Assembly (NCBI GenBank): GCA_964400735.1
Contig: CAYNVQ010000004.1
Span: 248,001-312,000 of the forward strand
From: CAYNVQ01 sp964400735
GTDB taxonomy: Bacteria > Acidobacteriota > Aminicenantia > Aminicenantales > Aminicenantaceae
DNA: 64,000 nt
Direction of reading: 5' to 3'
How positions within the stretch are numbered: the stretch's first letter is position 1; the number at the start of each line of letters is the position of its first letter. The notes under the pieces are model-generated. The model did no database searches. It had not been told where the DNA came from and saw only the letters and a list, made by a program, of their open reading frames with translations. A program made the position numbers and the translations under genes. Of this stretch, positions 43,576-53,591 are shown piece by piece.

Positions 43576-46194
43576 ATGCAAAAAAAGAATATAACCCGCA
43601 TTCCGGTTCCGGCCCGCTGGATCCTGTCGATCACTCTGCCCGACCGTGACCGTGAAACACTTTCTGGAGATTTTGCAGAAATATACATGCGTGTCCTCCA
43701 GGAAAAGGGCCGGTTCTATGCTGATTTCTGGATCTGGGGACAGATCCTCAAATCCATCCCAGGCTTTGTCCGCGATTCCATCCAAGGGAGTTCCGATATG
43801 ATTTTTAACTATTTGAAGACCGCCTTCCGAATCATAAAGCGAAATAAGATTTATTCTTTTATCACCATTTTCAGCTTATCTGTGGGATTTGTGAGCTGTC
43901 TCTTGATTTTTCTCTATGTCCTGGATGAGCTCAGCTACGACAGATACCACGTGAATGCATCCAGAATCTATAGGGTTTATGAAGAACTGAACATGGCGGG
44001 CCAAAAAAGGCGAATGGCCATAACTCCGGCTCCTTTCGGTCCGGCCATGAAACAAGAATTCCCTCAAGTGGAGGATGCCGTTCGTTTTCTCCCGGGAGAC
44101 TTCGGTGGGGACAAGGTTCTGATCAGCCACGGAGATAAGTCCTACTATGAGGACAAATGGTTTTTCGCCGATGAAAGCGTGTTCAAAATATTTTCGTTCC
44201 AGTTGATAGAAGGGGATCCGGAGGCCGTTTTGAAGGCCCCTTATTCAGTCGTCCTCTCCCAGACAAAAGCCAGAAAAATCTTTGGCAACAGCCATCCTGT
44301 CGGTCAAATTATTACCTTGGAAAGCCAATATTTTAAAAATGACTTTCTCGTCACAGGAGTCTTTGAAGACATCCCCCGAAATTCTCATTTCACATTCGAT
44401 TTTCTCGCCTCCTTTGCTAGCGTGGAAAAGCAGTTGGGAAGGAGTTTGGAGAACTGGTTTAACCATATGTACTACACCTATCTTCTTTTGCAAGAGAATA
44501 CTCATCCCGAGGAATTGGAGAAAAAATTTCCTACCCTGATAAAAAAACACACCGGTGAAGAGGGACAATCTGTCATTCAGCCCCGGCTCCAGGCTCTTAC
44601 TTCCGTAAGGCTTCACTCACATCTGGAGGATGAGATTCAGCCTAATAGCGATGCCGCCTATATCATCATTTTTGTTACGGTAGCCGTTTTCATACTCGGA
44701 ATTGCCGCCGTCAACTTCATCAACCTAGCCACCGCCCGCTCAGCCTCAAGGGCCAGGGAAGTAGGGATGAGAAAGGTTGTGGGAGCCAGGCGAAGTCAAC
44801 TCCTTCAGCAGTTCTTGGGTGAAGCCGTTCTTTTCGCTGTCGCGGCTCTCATCCTCGCTCTGGGCCTCTCTCAACTCTTTCTTCCCGTGTTCAACTCTCT
44901 CGCCGATAAGAGCTTGAGCTTGGCCTTGCTGAGAACCTGGTGGTTTCCCCTAGGGCTTGGTCTAGCGGTTCTATTGGTGGGAGGATTATCCGGAGTTTAT
45001 CCTGCAATTTATTTATCCAGGTTTGCTCCCACCCGTGTGCTGAAAGGAAGACAAGGAAGGGGGCCTCGAAGCGGGAAATTCAGAAAGAGCCTGATCATTT
45101 TTCAGTTCACCGTCTCCATCGCTTTGATTATTCTTAACTTCGGAGTCAGGGGCCAGCTTCATTATATACGAACCAAAAAGCTGGGTTTCCGAAAGAATAA
45201 CGTGGTGGTTCTTCCACTTCGCGACGATTATATAAAAAAACAGTACCAAACTCTCAAGAGCGAGATGCTACGAAATGCCCGCGTGGAAAGTGTCAGCGCC
45301 TCTTCCGGACTGCCGGGGAGAATCTCCCATCACTGGATCGTCAACTCGGAAGGCTGGCAGTCGGATGAGGGCAGGCCAACCGTGTGGGTTATGATGGTGG
45401 ATCCTGATTTTATTCCCACTCTGGGCATGGAGATACTTGAAGGCCGTGATTTATCCCGGGAACTGACGAGCGACAAAGAAGGGGCTATTCTTATCAATGA
45501 ATCGGCCAAATCTCTTTTCGGATGGAAGAAACCTCTTGGAAAGAGAATTAAAACAGAGAATACAGAAGGACATGTGATCGGCGTTGTCCAGGATTTCCAC
45601 TTCCAATCCTTCCGCCAGGCCATAGAGCCGATTATTCTCTATATCTATCCCCGCCATTTTTCCTATCTGTTGATCAGAATCAGCGGGGAGGAAATTCAAG
45701 CGGATCTGGAATCCGTGAGACGGACCTGGAAGGAAATTGTGCCCAACCGTCCGTTCGAATATTTTTTCCTGGATCATGATTTCGACCGGTTTTACCGGGC
45801 TGAGCAGAGAGCCGAAAAAATCTTCAGCGGCTTTGCGCTGCTCGCCGTGATAATCGCCCTGCTCGGCCTTTTCGGTCTCGCCACATTCACTGCTGAGCAA
45901 AGAACAAAGGAGTTGGGAATTCGAAAGGTGCTCGGTGCCTCCAGGACTGGATTGGTCCGCATGCTAAGCTCGGAGTTTGCCAGGCTCGTCCTGATGGCCA
46001 ATGTTATCGCCTGGCCGCTTGCCTTTTATATCCTGAGAAGGTGGCTGCAGAATTTTGTCTACCGAGCCGAAGTATCTCCCTGGGTGTTTGTCCAAGCGGG
46101 GTGTTTGGTCCTGGGAATGACGTTGATAACAGTCAGTCTACAGGCCCTAAGGGCTGCCAGCAACGATCCGGTCAAGGTTCTGCGCTATGAGTAA
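43576..46194 (+). CDS. orphan FtsX/MacB-type ABC permease (ADOP-like) with permease-prefix domain
   Basis: An 872-residue membrane protein. Residues ~8-72 resemble the permease-prefix domain (ARWILSITLPDRDRETLSGD). Then come a first membrane helix (~95-120), a MacB periplasmic core-like region, and the FtsX helices at about 355-480 with the motif LATARSASRAREVGMRKVVG. A second periplasmic domain and a second FtsX set (~740-860, TAEQRTKELGIRKVLGASRT) follow. No ATPase is encoded beside it, as in 'Acidobacterial duplicated orphan permeases'. ATG 43576, one base after the PadR stop, is chosen; a longer frame from 43498 overlaps the PadR gene. Probable role: mechanotransmission or efflux with a distant ATPase. 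Confidence 0.88.
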   Translation: MQKKNITRIPVPARWILSITLPDRDRETLSGDFAEIYMRVLQEKGRFYADFWIWGQILKSIPGFVRDSIQGSSDMIFNYLKTAFRIIKRNKIYSFITIFSLSVGFVSCLLIFLYVLDELSYDRYHVNASRIYRVYEELNMAGQKRRMAITPAPFGPAMKQEFPQVEDAVRFLPGDFGGDKVLISHGDKSYYEDKWFFADESVFKIFSFQLIEGDPEAVLKAPYSVVLSQTKARKIFGNSHPVGQIITLESQYFKNDFLVTGVFEDIPRNSHFTFDFLASFASVEKQLGRSLENWFNHMYYTYLLLQENTHPEELEKKFPTLIKKHTGEEGQSVIQPRLQALTSVRLHSHLEDEIQPNSDAAYIIIFVTVAVFILGIAAVNFINLATARSASRAREVGMRKVVGARRSQLLQQFLGEAVLFAVAALILALGLSQLFLPVFNSLADKSLSLALLRTWWFPLGLGLAVLLVGGLSGVYPAIYLSRFAPTRVLKGRQGRGPRSGKFRKSLIIFQFTVSIALIILNFGVRGQLHYIRTKKLGFRKNNVVVLPLRDDYIKKQYQTLKSEMLRNARVESVSASSGLPGRISHHWIVNSEGWQSDEGRPTVWVMMVDPDFIPTLGMEILEGRDLSRELTSDKEGAILINESAKSLFGWKKPLGKRIKTENTEGHVIGVVQDFHFQSFRQAIEPIILYIYPRHFSYLLIRISGEEIQADLESVRRTWKEIVPNRPFEYFFLDHDFDRFYRAEQRAEKIFSGFALLAVIIALLGLFGLATFTAEQRTKELGIRKVLGASRTGLVRMLSSEFARLVLMANVIAWPLAFYILRRWLQNFVYRAEVSPWVFVQAGCLVLGMTLITVSLQALRAASNDPVKVLRYE

Positions 46195-46209
46195 AGAAGA
46201 GTGCCTTTT

Positions 46210-47874
46210 CTATTTCATGCTTTTTTCCAGCGCTTCGATCAGGCGAACGGGATTGACGATGCTTCCCAGGGTGTAGATCCGGTCGTTCCTTTGGATTTCA
46301 ACCGTTTTCCCTGTGGCTAGGGCCGTTTCCCAGAATTCCTGGGGTGTGATCAGAGGCCTGACTTGGCAGGCAAGGGCATATAAACCGGCAATGTAAGGAA
46401 TAGACCAGCTCCAGCCGCCCTGCCGATAAAATACATAATCCGTCACTCCCGTAGGGCTTGCTGTACAGCGAGAATCCATAGGTACGAGCAGCCTTTCTCT
46501 TGGTGTCTTTGTTGTCATGGGAGTCTGGAAAAGGCGATTGGCCCAAAAGAGACCTGGACCGTATGATCTGGGTGATTCAGGATCTGATAAGGGGTCCCGG
46601 TTCAGGCCGTTGAAGAAAAAACGGTTTTCATAACAGGAGGAAAGAGAGGATGAGACGACGAATATTCCCTCTTTTTTTGCCCTCTCCACCGAAGCGGTTA
46701 CTTGGGCATATCCTTTCTGTTTGGGATTCCAGCCGACGGATATAGAGATAACTCTTATTTTCTTTTTCTCGGGCAGATACCGGTCGATCTCCAGGATGCG
46801 ATCGATGGAACGGGCAAGGTGGGTGAAGTCCCAATCGAATTTATTTTCCCTGAAAACGCCATGGGTTTCGGCGATGTAATAGAGGTCCGCATCCGGGGCG
46901 ACGCCGACGGTTCGCCCCACGGCGATGGAGGCCACCGCCGGTCCGTGCATGGCGGAATGTTCATCGGCGCAATGAATTTCTTCATAAAGCCGCACTCTGT
47001 CTTTGTATTCAATATGGTCCACCAGAAGTCCTTGGTCGATGATCGCAATGCCGATTCCCTTTCCCGTAATCCCTCTCTGGTGCAGGCTGCTTACACCGAG
47101 ACCCGGATTTTTCCCCAGTTCCATGATATGTTCGGGATCGTATTCGGGCGGAAGCTTTTGCGGCCAGCGTGTTTTGCTGTCAAAACTGGCAAAGAAAAGG
47201 TCATCTGTCCTGTCTGTCAAGTCCAGCGATGAGATGTCGGTGCTGCGGAGGTCGATCTGCCAGGGATTCTGGGAGTCCGGGTCAAAAGTGGGCAGGCTAT
47301 CCAATCCCTTGCGGTGAAAACGGCTGTAATCGGCCGCAGGCGGGTGGCGGACGATTCCCAGATCGTTCCCTGAATTCAGACGTGTGGGGTAATTATCTTG
47401 GGCGGCATCTCCGGATATTTCCGGCAAAGGTAAATCGTTCAATGACGGAGCATAAATCCAGTAGGGGGGGGAATTGGACAGGATGATATCCTGCCCCTGT
47501 ATTGTGTCCCAGCTGCCTATTTGTTCGAATCCGGCGAATTTCCCATCGCTGCCACCACTGGCCAGCCAGTATCGAACGGGGTCCTTCTCGTCGGAGCGGT
47601 AGATGAAATCATTCCCCCAAGCATCCTGGGCAGGACAATCCGCTATGTAATATATATCCAGTTGCTTTTTCAGCTCCTGTATATCGATGGCTCTGGGAGC
47701 GTGACCGAAATCGAGCGAATAGGATTTGATGGCAACCGCGATGCGGTGCATTTCATCCATGGTCGTCTTGTATTTTGCCTTTTCATCGGGCATCTGTCCG
47801 GTTTGTGCCATGGCGATGGCCACCATGGCCAGAATCACAGTGACTATGACCTTCAGGGAGCATCCTTTTTGCAT
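46210..47874 (-). CDS. exported pseudopilin-like / subtilisin-family (S8) fusion protein
   Basis: A 554-residue exported protein. After a signal-like N-terminus (~7-24) comes a segment similar to the C-terminal domain of type II secretion pseudopilin GspG (residues ~35-120: IAVAIKSYSLDFGHAPRAID, DAWGNDFIYRSD, YWLASGGSDG). A subtilisin-like domain follows from ~265: Asp280 (IIDQGLL), His310 (MHGPAVASI) and Ser489 (GWSWSIPYIAG, matching G-x-S-x-(A/S)-x-P). These motifs are off-consensus (DQG for DTG, MHGPAVA for HGTHVAG, GWSWS for GTSMA), so activity is plausible but not certain. The gene is convergent with the permease gene, 15 bases away. Confidence 0.8.
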   Translation of the reverse strand: MQKGCSLKVIVTVILAMVAIAMAQTGQMPDEKAKYKTTMDEMHRIAVAIKSYSLDFGHAPRAIDIQELKKQLDIYYIADCPAQDAWGNDFIYRSDEKDPVRYWLASGGSDGKFAGFEQIGSWDTIQGQDIILSNSPPYWIYAPSLNDLPLPEISGDAAQDNYPTRLNSGNDLGIVRHPPAADYSRFHRKGLDSLPTFDPDSQNPWQIDLRSTDISSLDLTDRTDDLFFASFDSKTRWPQKLPPEYDPEHIMELGKNPGLGVSSLHQRGITGKGIGIAIIDQGLLVDHIEYKDRVRLYEEIHCADEHSAMHGPAVASIAVGRTVGVAPDADLYYIAETHGVFRENKFDWDFTHLARSIDRILEIDRYLPEKKKIRVISISVGWNPKQKGYAQVTASVERAKKEGIFVVSSSLSSCYENRFFFNGLNRDPLSDPESPRSYGPGLFWANRLFQTPMTTKTPRERLLVPMDSRCTASPTGVTDYVFYRQGGWSWSIPYIAGLYALACQVRPLITPQEFWETALATGKTVEIQRNDRIYTLGSIVNPVRLIEALEKSMK

Positions 47875-48131
47875 ATGACCCTCCTCCCTTGTACATTTGG
47901 GATAGAGCTATTCCCAGCTTGAATCAGGCTGCCGTTTCTGGCGTGAGAATGCGGCATTTCTTCCTTGTCTTGGGGTATCCTTGTCGACTGAAACACGATT
48001 TTATTCCCAATCCTCTGCCCAAACTTCCTCACTTTACCCTTGTTGTTGTACATAGAATATATTACTTTTTAAACAGATGCACAACTTTTTGTCATAATTT
48101 AAGAGATAACGGCATATCCGAGACCGTGACC

Positions 48132-48196
48132 ACATATTAGTCACATACAGAACAGAGCATTAGGAAGGGATTGAGCGACATCGGAGGATTTAACCT
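48132..48196 (-). repeat. degenerate intergenic repeat family, copy 3 (inverted)
   Basis: Read on the minus strand it begins AATCCTCCGATGTCGCTCAA and continues CCTTCCTAATGCTCTGTTCT then GTATGTGACTAATATGT, matching 36291-36349 at most positions over about 60 bases. The TCTATGTTAATC / TGCTCAATACATCC blocks of the other copies are not present here. Confidence 0.65.
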
Positions 48197-48266
48197 TCCA
48201 TTCCTCATGCTCGGGGTTTCGATCACGGTTTTGCTTCCCGGATTCAATTAGGAATGAACGCCACAA

Positions 48267-48295
48267 TTCCTAAACATCGGTTAAATTGGTATAAT
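48267..48295 (+). promoter_or_regulatory. probable sigma-70 promoter of the GT81-like gene
   Basis: A perfect TATAAT -10 box is at 48290-48295, 32 bases before the start codon. A weak -35 element, TTCCTA (three of six consensus bases), is at 48267-48272 with a 17-base spacer. GGAAGGAGG precedes the ATG. Confidence 0.45.
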
Positions 48296-48327
48296 ACAGT
48301 CAAGATTTCTCTGGAAGGAGGGCTGGA

Positions 48328-49536
48328 ATGTCTGACTTTTATCAGACCGGTGTTGTCTCCACCTTTCACCGTTTAGGCAAGGTGGACCTGGAGCGCATGG
48401 ATCAGGAATTGATGGAATTCAACCAGCAGCGCCCGATAGCTCTCGTGCTCCCTTCTCTGTATGACGAGCTAGAGGGGCCGGCTTTGAAATATATCCTGGA
48501 AGAGATCAAGCGGGTTCCCTATCTGAACGAGATCGTGGTCACCTTGGGGAGGACAAATCAGGAACAGTTCCGAAAAGCCAAGGAGTTCTTCTCCGCTCTG
48601 CCCCAGCGAGTCCGTGTCATCTGGAATACTGGCCCTGGAATCGGAGAGCTGTATAAACTTCTGGAAGAAAACGGTCTTCATGTGGGGGAGGACGGAAAAG
48701 GGCGTTCCTGCTGGACAGCCTATGGCTACATCCTGTCCAGAATCGACAGCAAGGTGATTGCCCTTCACGACTGCGATATCATCGACTATTCACGCGAGCT
48801 CCTAGGACGGCTCTGTTATCCTGTGGCCTCTCCCACCATTGATTATGTTTTTTGCAAAGGATATTATGCAAGGGTCACCGACCGTATGCATGGACGCGTG
48901 ACTCGATTATTCGTGACACCCTTGATAAGAAGCCTGGAAAAACTCCTCGGTCCCTTGCCCTTGCTGGTCTACCTCGACAGCTTTCGTTATCCACTGGCCG
49001 GCGAGTTTTCCATGGATGCAGACCTCGCCCGGATAAACCGTATCCCCAGCGATTGGGGAATCGAAGTGGAAACCCTGGCCGAGGTCTACCGCAACTGTTC
49101 CCTGAAAAGAATCTGCCAGGTGGAACTAGTTGAATCCTACGAGCACAAGCACCAGCCCTTATCGGCCGAGGATCCGAAAAAAGGTTTGATGAAGATGTCC
49201 ATCGACATTTCCAAAGCCGTATTTCGGAACCTGGCTATCGAAGGAGCCCGGATAAGTGCAAGCCTTATTAACACTCTGGTCGTGACCTATCTCCGGACGG
49301 CCCAGGACACCATCAAACGGTACAACGACGATGCCGCCATCAACGGGCTACACTTCGACCGTCACGGAGAGACGGTTTTGGTGGAGGCATTCACCAATGC
49401 CATTCGGATTGCTGGAAAGGAATTCCTGGAAAATCCGCTTTATACTCCTCTTATTCCCAACTGGAACAGGGTCACGTCTGCCATTCCTGACTTTTTGGAA
49501 AGGTTGAATGCTGTGGTCGAGAAAGAGAACACTTGA
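48328..49536 (+). CDS. GT-A glycosyltransferase, glucosyl-3-phosphoglycerate synthase-like (GT81)
   Basis: A 402-residue GT-A-fold transferase. Features seen are PSLYDELEGPAL and the first beta strand at ~38, the metal-binding region LHDCDI (an Asp-x-Asp variant), GRVTRLFVTPLIRSL, PLAGEFSMDADL and SDWGIEVETLAEVY. The GRVT...PLAGE...GVE order matches GpgS enzymes of family GT81, which transfer glucose from NDP-glucose to 3-phosphoglycerate on the way to glucosylglycerate, a compatible solute. No phosphatase (GpgP) is adjacent. It leads a block with a GH38 enzyme and a ROK kinase. Function is inferred from motif order only; a related nucleotide-sugar transferase is possible. Confidence 0.72.
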   Translation: MSDFYQTGVVSTFHRLGKVDLERMDQELMEFNQQRPIALVLPSLYDELEGPALKYILEEIKRVPYLNEIVVTLGRTNQEQFRKAKEFFSALPQRVRVIWNTGPGIGELYKLLEENGLHVGEDGKGRSCWTAYGYILSRIDSKVIALHDCDIIDYSRELLGRLCYPVASPTIDYVFCKGYYARVTDRMHGRVTRLFVTPLIRSLEKLLGPLPLLVYLDSFRYPLAGEFSMDADLARINRIPSDWGIEVETLAEVYRNCSLKRICQVELVESYEHKHQPLSAEDPKKGLMKMSIDISKAVFRNLAIEGARISASLINTLVVTYLRTAQDTIKRYNDDAAINGLHFDRHGETVLVEAFTNAIRIAGKEFLENPLYTPLIPNWNRVTSAIPDFLERLNAVVEKENT

Positions 49537-49692
49537 ACATTCCCCATTTTTTTTCTGAGATATTTGCTTTTGTTCTATGCCTCGACTAAGATATTTATCC
49601 CCAAGATGAATAAACGATGATGTATGTGTTAATTCTTGGATCATCGCGCTTTTTCAATCTTTTTGTCCTTGCCGTGGTTTGAGGAGGAGGCC

Positions 49693-52215
49693 ATGAAAGA
49701 CAAGACTCTATTTTTGCTCTGCAATGCCCATCTGGACCCGGTTTGGCTTTGGGAGTGGGAGGAGGGAGCGGCAGAAGCGCTTTCCACCTTTCGCTCCGCT
49801 GCCCGGCTCTGCGAAGAATTCGAAGAATTCGTCTTCAACCATAACGAAGCCCTTCTTTATCAGCGGATCGAGGATTATGAGCCCGAGTTGTTGGCCAAAA
49901 TCAAAGAGCTGGTGAAGAGAAAAAAATGGCATATCATGGGCGGGTGGCATGTCCAGCCGGACTGCAACATGCCTTGCGGAGAATCCTTTGTCCGTCAGAT
50001 TTTGATGGGCAAGCAGTACTTCAAGAAAAATTTCGGGGTAGAGCCTGAGACGGCCATCAATCTGGATCCCTTCGGGCATAGCCGGGGGCTGGTCCAGATT
50101 CTGAAAAAGGCCGGTTACACATCCTATCTTTTCTGCCGGCCGGATCAAGACTGGCTTTCTCTTCCTGGCGAAGACTTCCGGTGGGTGGGCTATGATGGTT
50201 CCGAAATCCTCGCTCACCGAGCTGGCGAACACTATAATTCTCAGAAGGGTCAGGCGGCGCAAAGGATCAAGAGATGGTTAAAGGATAATTCCGAGAAATC
50301 CGTAGGAATTTTGCTCTGGGGTATCGGCAACCATGGAGGAGGGCCTTCACATCAGGATCTCAGAGAGATCCGTAAATTGGCGGCTGGAAATAGACAATGG
50401 AATGTCCGTCATGGTACACCCGAGGAATATTTTGCGGCCGTAAAGAAAAATGCGAAGACTTTACCCCGTTATGCTGAATCCCTCAATCCCTGGGCTGTGG
50501 GTTGCTATACCTCCATGGCGCTGGTGAAAAAAGATCATCGTTCCCTGGAAAACATGTATTATCTGACGGAAAAGATGGTCTCGCATGCCTCCTTGTCGGC
50601 ATCGATGAACTATCCCCAGGAAAATCTCCAAGAGGCCCTGCAGGACCTCCTGTTTTGTGAGTTCCACGATGTCCTTCCCGGCTCGTCCATTCCCGAAGTG
50701 GAAAAATATGCCTGCCAGAGGTTGGGGCACGGGATGGAGATACTCTCCCGTCTACAGATGAAGTCTTTTTTCGCTTTGCTCGATGGCCAATTTCCTGTAC
50801 AGGAAGACGAGTATCCGCTGTTCGTCTACAATCCCCACCCCTTTACGCTCAAGCAGACCGTGACCTGTGAGTTTCAGCCGCAGGAGCCCCATTTCGACCG
50901 GGAATCGACCCTGGTCCCTGAAATTAAGAACAGCCAAGGGAAAAAAGTGGTCTCCCAGCTGGAAAAAGAAAGCAGCACCCTTTCCGTTGAATGGAGAAAG
51001 AAAGTATCGTTCCGTGCCGTGCTTGAACCTTCCTCGATGAACCGTTTCATCTGCCGGCTGAAAAAAAGACCGGCGGAATCCAGAGAGTCGCCCCTAGAGA
51101 GGCCCTTGATTATTTTGAAGTCGGACCATGCCGAGCTGGCCATCCGGGCCTCCACGGGATTGGTGGAACACTTCAAAGTCAAAAACCGAGATTTTCTTAT
51201 GGGGCGCGCCTTTCAGACTCTGGTGATGGAGGATTCCCCTGATTCTTGGGGCATGAAGGTCCGCTCTTTCCGAAAGTATGAAGGAAAGTTTTCCCTCTTA
51301 TCCGAACAGGAGAGTGCCCGTTTGGCCGGCGTTTCCTCTGCCAGACTCAAACCAGTCCGGATCATCGAAGACGGACCGGTTCGGACAGTGGTCGAAGCCC
51401 TTTTCGGGTTTAGCCAGTCCTTCATCTGCCAGCGCTATATTTTTCCGAAAAAGGGAAGCGAGTTCGAAGTCGAAATCCGGGTAATCTGGAACGAAAAGGA
51501 CCGTATACTAAAGCTGGCCGTCCCTGCGGGATTTAAAGACGGCCGCTGCAGGGGTCAGACAGCTTATGGAGTGGAAGAATTTAAACAAAATGAGGACGAG
51601 AAAGTCGCCCAAAAATGGATTGGGGTCGTATCCAAAGATAACCAGCATGCGTTGACCGTCATCAATGACAGAACTTACGGGTTCGATTTCAAAGGCGGAG
51701 AGATCCGTCTCTCTCTCTTAAGATCGCCCGCTTATGCGGCCGATACGGGAAAAGGCCGGACCTTGGTTTCCCAGGAACGTTTCATACCCCGTATGGACCA
51801 GGGGGAGAGGATTTTCCGTTTCTGGATCAACGGAGGAAAGGCTTCGGAGCGTTTTGTCCGGGTGGACCGTGAAGCGTTAGTAAGAAATGAAGCGCCTCTG
51901 GCTCTTTGCTGTTTTCCTCCGGGGAGAGGGAAGAAGATCGAACCGGGATTGATGCTGAGCGACAAAGCGATCCAGGCTCCGGCCGTTAAAATGGCCGCGG
52001 GGAAGAATTGGCTCATCCTGCGACTTTTCGAGCCCACAGGTAAGAAAAGGGAAACTCTGGTTACCCTGCCACCTCTCTCCCTGGAATTTCAGGTATCTTT
52101 GGGTGCTTTCGAGATAAAATCCCTGGCTGTGGATATGCAGACTAAGGAGGTGTTTGAGGTGGATTTAATGGAGAGGAGGTTCGGCAAACAAAGACGGCTG
52201 TTTCCTGACCATTGA
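49693..52215 (+). CDS. GH38 family alpha-mannosidase
   Basis: An 840-residue, probably cytoplasmic GH38 enzyme. The zinc-site motif AHLDPVWLW has His13 and Asp15; the nucleophile is Asp125 in LDPFGHSRG; further conserved parts are GIGNHGGGPSHQDL and EFHDVLPGSSIPEVE. The C-terminal half is the usual large beta-sandwich. ATG 49693 is fixed by GAGGAGGAGG just upstream; the frame extends to 49636. GH38 enzymes remove alpha-mannose from glycans; one member, MngB, acts on phosphorylated mannosylglycerate. Given two glycosylglycerate-type transferases in this window, turnover of a mannosylated solute is a possibility, but N-glycan or storage-glycan degradation is equally compatible. Confidence 0.9.
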   Translation: MKDKTLFLLCNAHLDPVWLWEWEEGAAEALSTFRSAARLCEEFEEFVFNHNEALLYQRIEDYEPELLAKIKELVKRKKWHIMGGWHVQPDCNMPCGESFVRQILMGKQYFKKNFGVEPETAINLDPFGHSRGLVQILKKAGYTSYLFCRPDQDWLSLPGEDFRWVGYDGSEILAHRAGEHYNSQKGQAAQRIKRWLKDNSEKSVGILLWGIGNHGGGPSHQDLREIRKLAAGNRQWNVRHGTPEEYFAAVKKNAKTLPRYAESLNPWAVGCYTSMALVKKDHRSLENMYYLTEKMVSHASLSASMNYPQENLQEALQDLLFCEFHDVLPGSSIPEVEKYACQRLGHGMEILSRLQMKSFFALLDGQFPVQEDEYPLFVYNPHPFTLKQTVTCEFQPQEPHFDRESTLVPEIKNSQGKKVVSQLEKESSTLSVEWRKKVSFRAVLEPSSMNRFICRLKKRPAESRESPLERPLIILKSDHAELAIRASTGLVEHFKVKNRDFLMGRAFQTLVMEDSPDSWGMKVRSFRKYEGKFSLLSEQESARLAGVSSARLKPVRIIEDGPVRTVVEALFGFSQSFICQRYIFPKKGSEFEVEIRVIWNEKDRILKLAVPAGFKDGRCRGQTAYGVEEFKQNEDEKVAQKWIGVVSKDNQHALTVINDRTYGFDFKGGEIRLSLLRSPAYAADTGKGRTLVSQERFIPRMDQGERIFRFWINGGKASERFVRVDREALVRNEAPLALCCFPPGRGKKIEPGLMLSDKAIQAPAVKMAAGKNWLILRLFEPTGKKRETLVTLPPLSLEFQVSLGAFEIKSLAVDMQTKEVFEVDLMERRFGKQRRLFPDH

Positions 52216-52313
52216 GGTTGAACAATGATGCTCTTTCCTTTCCTATCTGTTCATAACCGAGAAGGGATTAATATTGGCGAGAACCTCCCTCAAATGGATG
52301 GTCTTGAAGATAG

Positions 52314-53558
52314 ATGAAAGCCAGGAAGAGAAAACCTGTATCTGTGGTTCTGGTGGGGATAGGTGGTATGGGGCAGTCCTATCTGGAGACTCTTCTTGGG
52401 GAATTCACAGGTGAAGAGGTAAGGATTCCTGGCGTTGTCGAACCGCTCCCCGAAAAGTCTATCTATAGCCGAAGACTTGAACAAATGCAGATTCCGGTTT
52501 ATCCGGCGCTTGCCGATTTCTATCGGAAAGAAGGATCGGCCGAGCTAGCGGTGATCAGCTCTCCTATCCAGCATCACGTATCCCAAACATGCTGTGCGCT
52601 CGAGCAGGGAAGTCATGTTCTTTGTGAGAAACCCATCGGCGCAACCGTCCAGGAGGCCGAGCAATTGATCCGGTCCGAGGCGGCAGTCGGCAGTTGGGTG
52701 ATGATCGGCTACCAGTGGTCTTTCTCGCGGGCCATCCAGGAACTTAAAAAAGATGTGATGGCCGGAAAACTCGGCAGGCCCGTTCGCCTCAAAACTCTAT
52801 GTTTTTGGCCTAGAGATCAAGCCTACTACCAGAGGAATGACTGGGCCGGACGGATAAAGGACAAAGAGGGGCGCTGGGTGCTGGACAGCCCCGCCAACAA
52901 TGCCATGGCCCATTTCCTCCACAATCTTTTTTATATACTGGGAGAGAGGACCGACCGCAGCGCCATGCTTTCGGAAGTAACGGCCGAAGCTTATCGGGCC
53001 TATCCGATCGAAAATTACGATACCATCGCCTGCCGCTCCTTTACCCGGGAGGGGGTGGAGCTTCTATACTATGCCTCGCATGCCACTTCTAAAGCCAGGG
53101 GCCCCATTTTTTCTTTCGAGTTCGAAGAAATGCTTGTCACTCTGGATGACATAACTGAAGGTATTGTCGCCAGAGACAAAAAGGGGAAAGCGAGACAGTA
53201 CGGTTCCCCGGAGGCCGAACACCGGCTCCACAAACTATTCCAGGCAGTCGAAGCGGTCAGAGAACCGGTCCCTATTTTGTGCGGGCCTGAGGCAGCGGCC
53301 GCTCAAACACTGTGTGTCGATGGAGTCCAGGATTCTGTATTCGAGATCCGCACATTTCCGGATTCGATGATCCATCGAGATGGCCGACAGAAGAGACGTT
53401 GGGTCGAGGGGCTCGACCGGGAGCTTTATGAGTGTTACCTCCTGGGAGCTCTGCCCGGTGAAAAAAAGATCTCTTGGGCTAGTAGGGGAAATAAAATAGA
53501 TCTTGCCAATTATCGTTACTATCCGGGAGGTCTTCCTCCGGAAGAAAAAAGAGAATAA
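52314..53558 (+). CDS. Gfo/Idh/MocA-family oxidoreductase
   Basis: A 414-residue NAD(P)-dependent dehydrogenase. The N-terminal Rossmann motif is VVLVGIGGMGQSYLETLL (GxGxxG-type), followed by CEKPIG with the family EKP lysine at ~105 and a C-terminal alpha/beta domain with HFLHNLFYILGE. Such enzymes oxidise or epimerise sugars, inositols or their derivatives. It lies 98 bases after the GH38 gene and 33 before the UroD-like gene on the same strand; the set could process a released sugar. The exact substrate is not known. Confidence 0.88.
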   Translation: MKARKRKPVSVVLVGIGGMGQSYLETLLGEFTGEEVRIPGVVEPLPEKSIYSRRLEQMQIPVYPALADFYRKEGSAELAVISSPIQHHVSQTCCALEQGSHVLCEKPIGATVQEAEQLIRSEAAVGSWVMIGYQWSFSRAIQELKKDVMAGKLGRPVRLKTLCFWPRDQAYYQRNDWAGRIKDKEGRWVLDSPANNAMAHFLHNLFYILGERTDRSAMLSEVTAEAYRAYPIENYDTIACRSFTREGVELLYYASHATSKARGPIFSFEFEEMLVTLDDITEGIVARDKKGKARQYGSPEAEHRLHKLFQAVEAVREPVPILCGPEAAAAQTLCVDGVQDSVFEIRTFPDSMIHRDGRQKRRWVEGLDRELYECYLLGALPGEKKISWASRGNKIDLANYRYYPGGLPPEEKRE

Positions 53559-53591
53559 AATCAGCCAACCAAGGGAGGATTGAACAGGTCA

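Larger units (their letters stand above)
47875..48327. other. 453-bp divergent intergenic region
   Basis: No gene recognised between the divergent S8-fusion gene and the GT81-like gene. It contains an inverted copy of the degenerate repeat block (48132-48196) and the probable promoter at 48267-48295. Confidence 0.5.
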
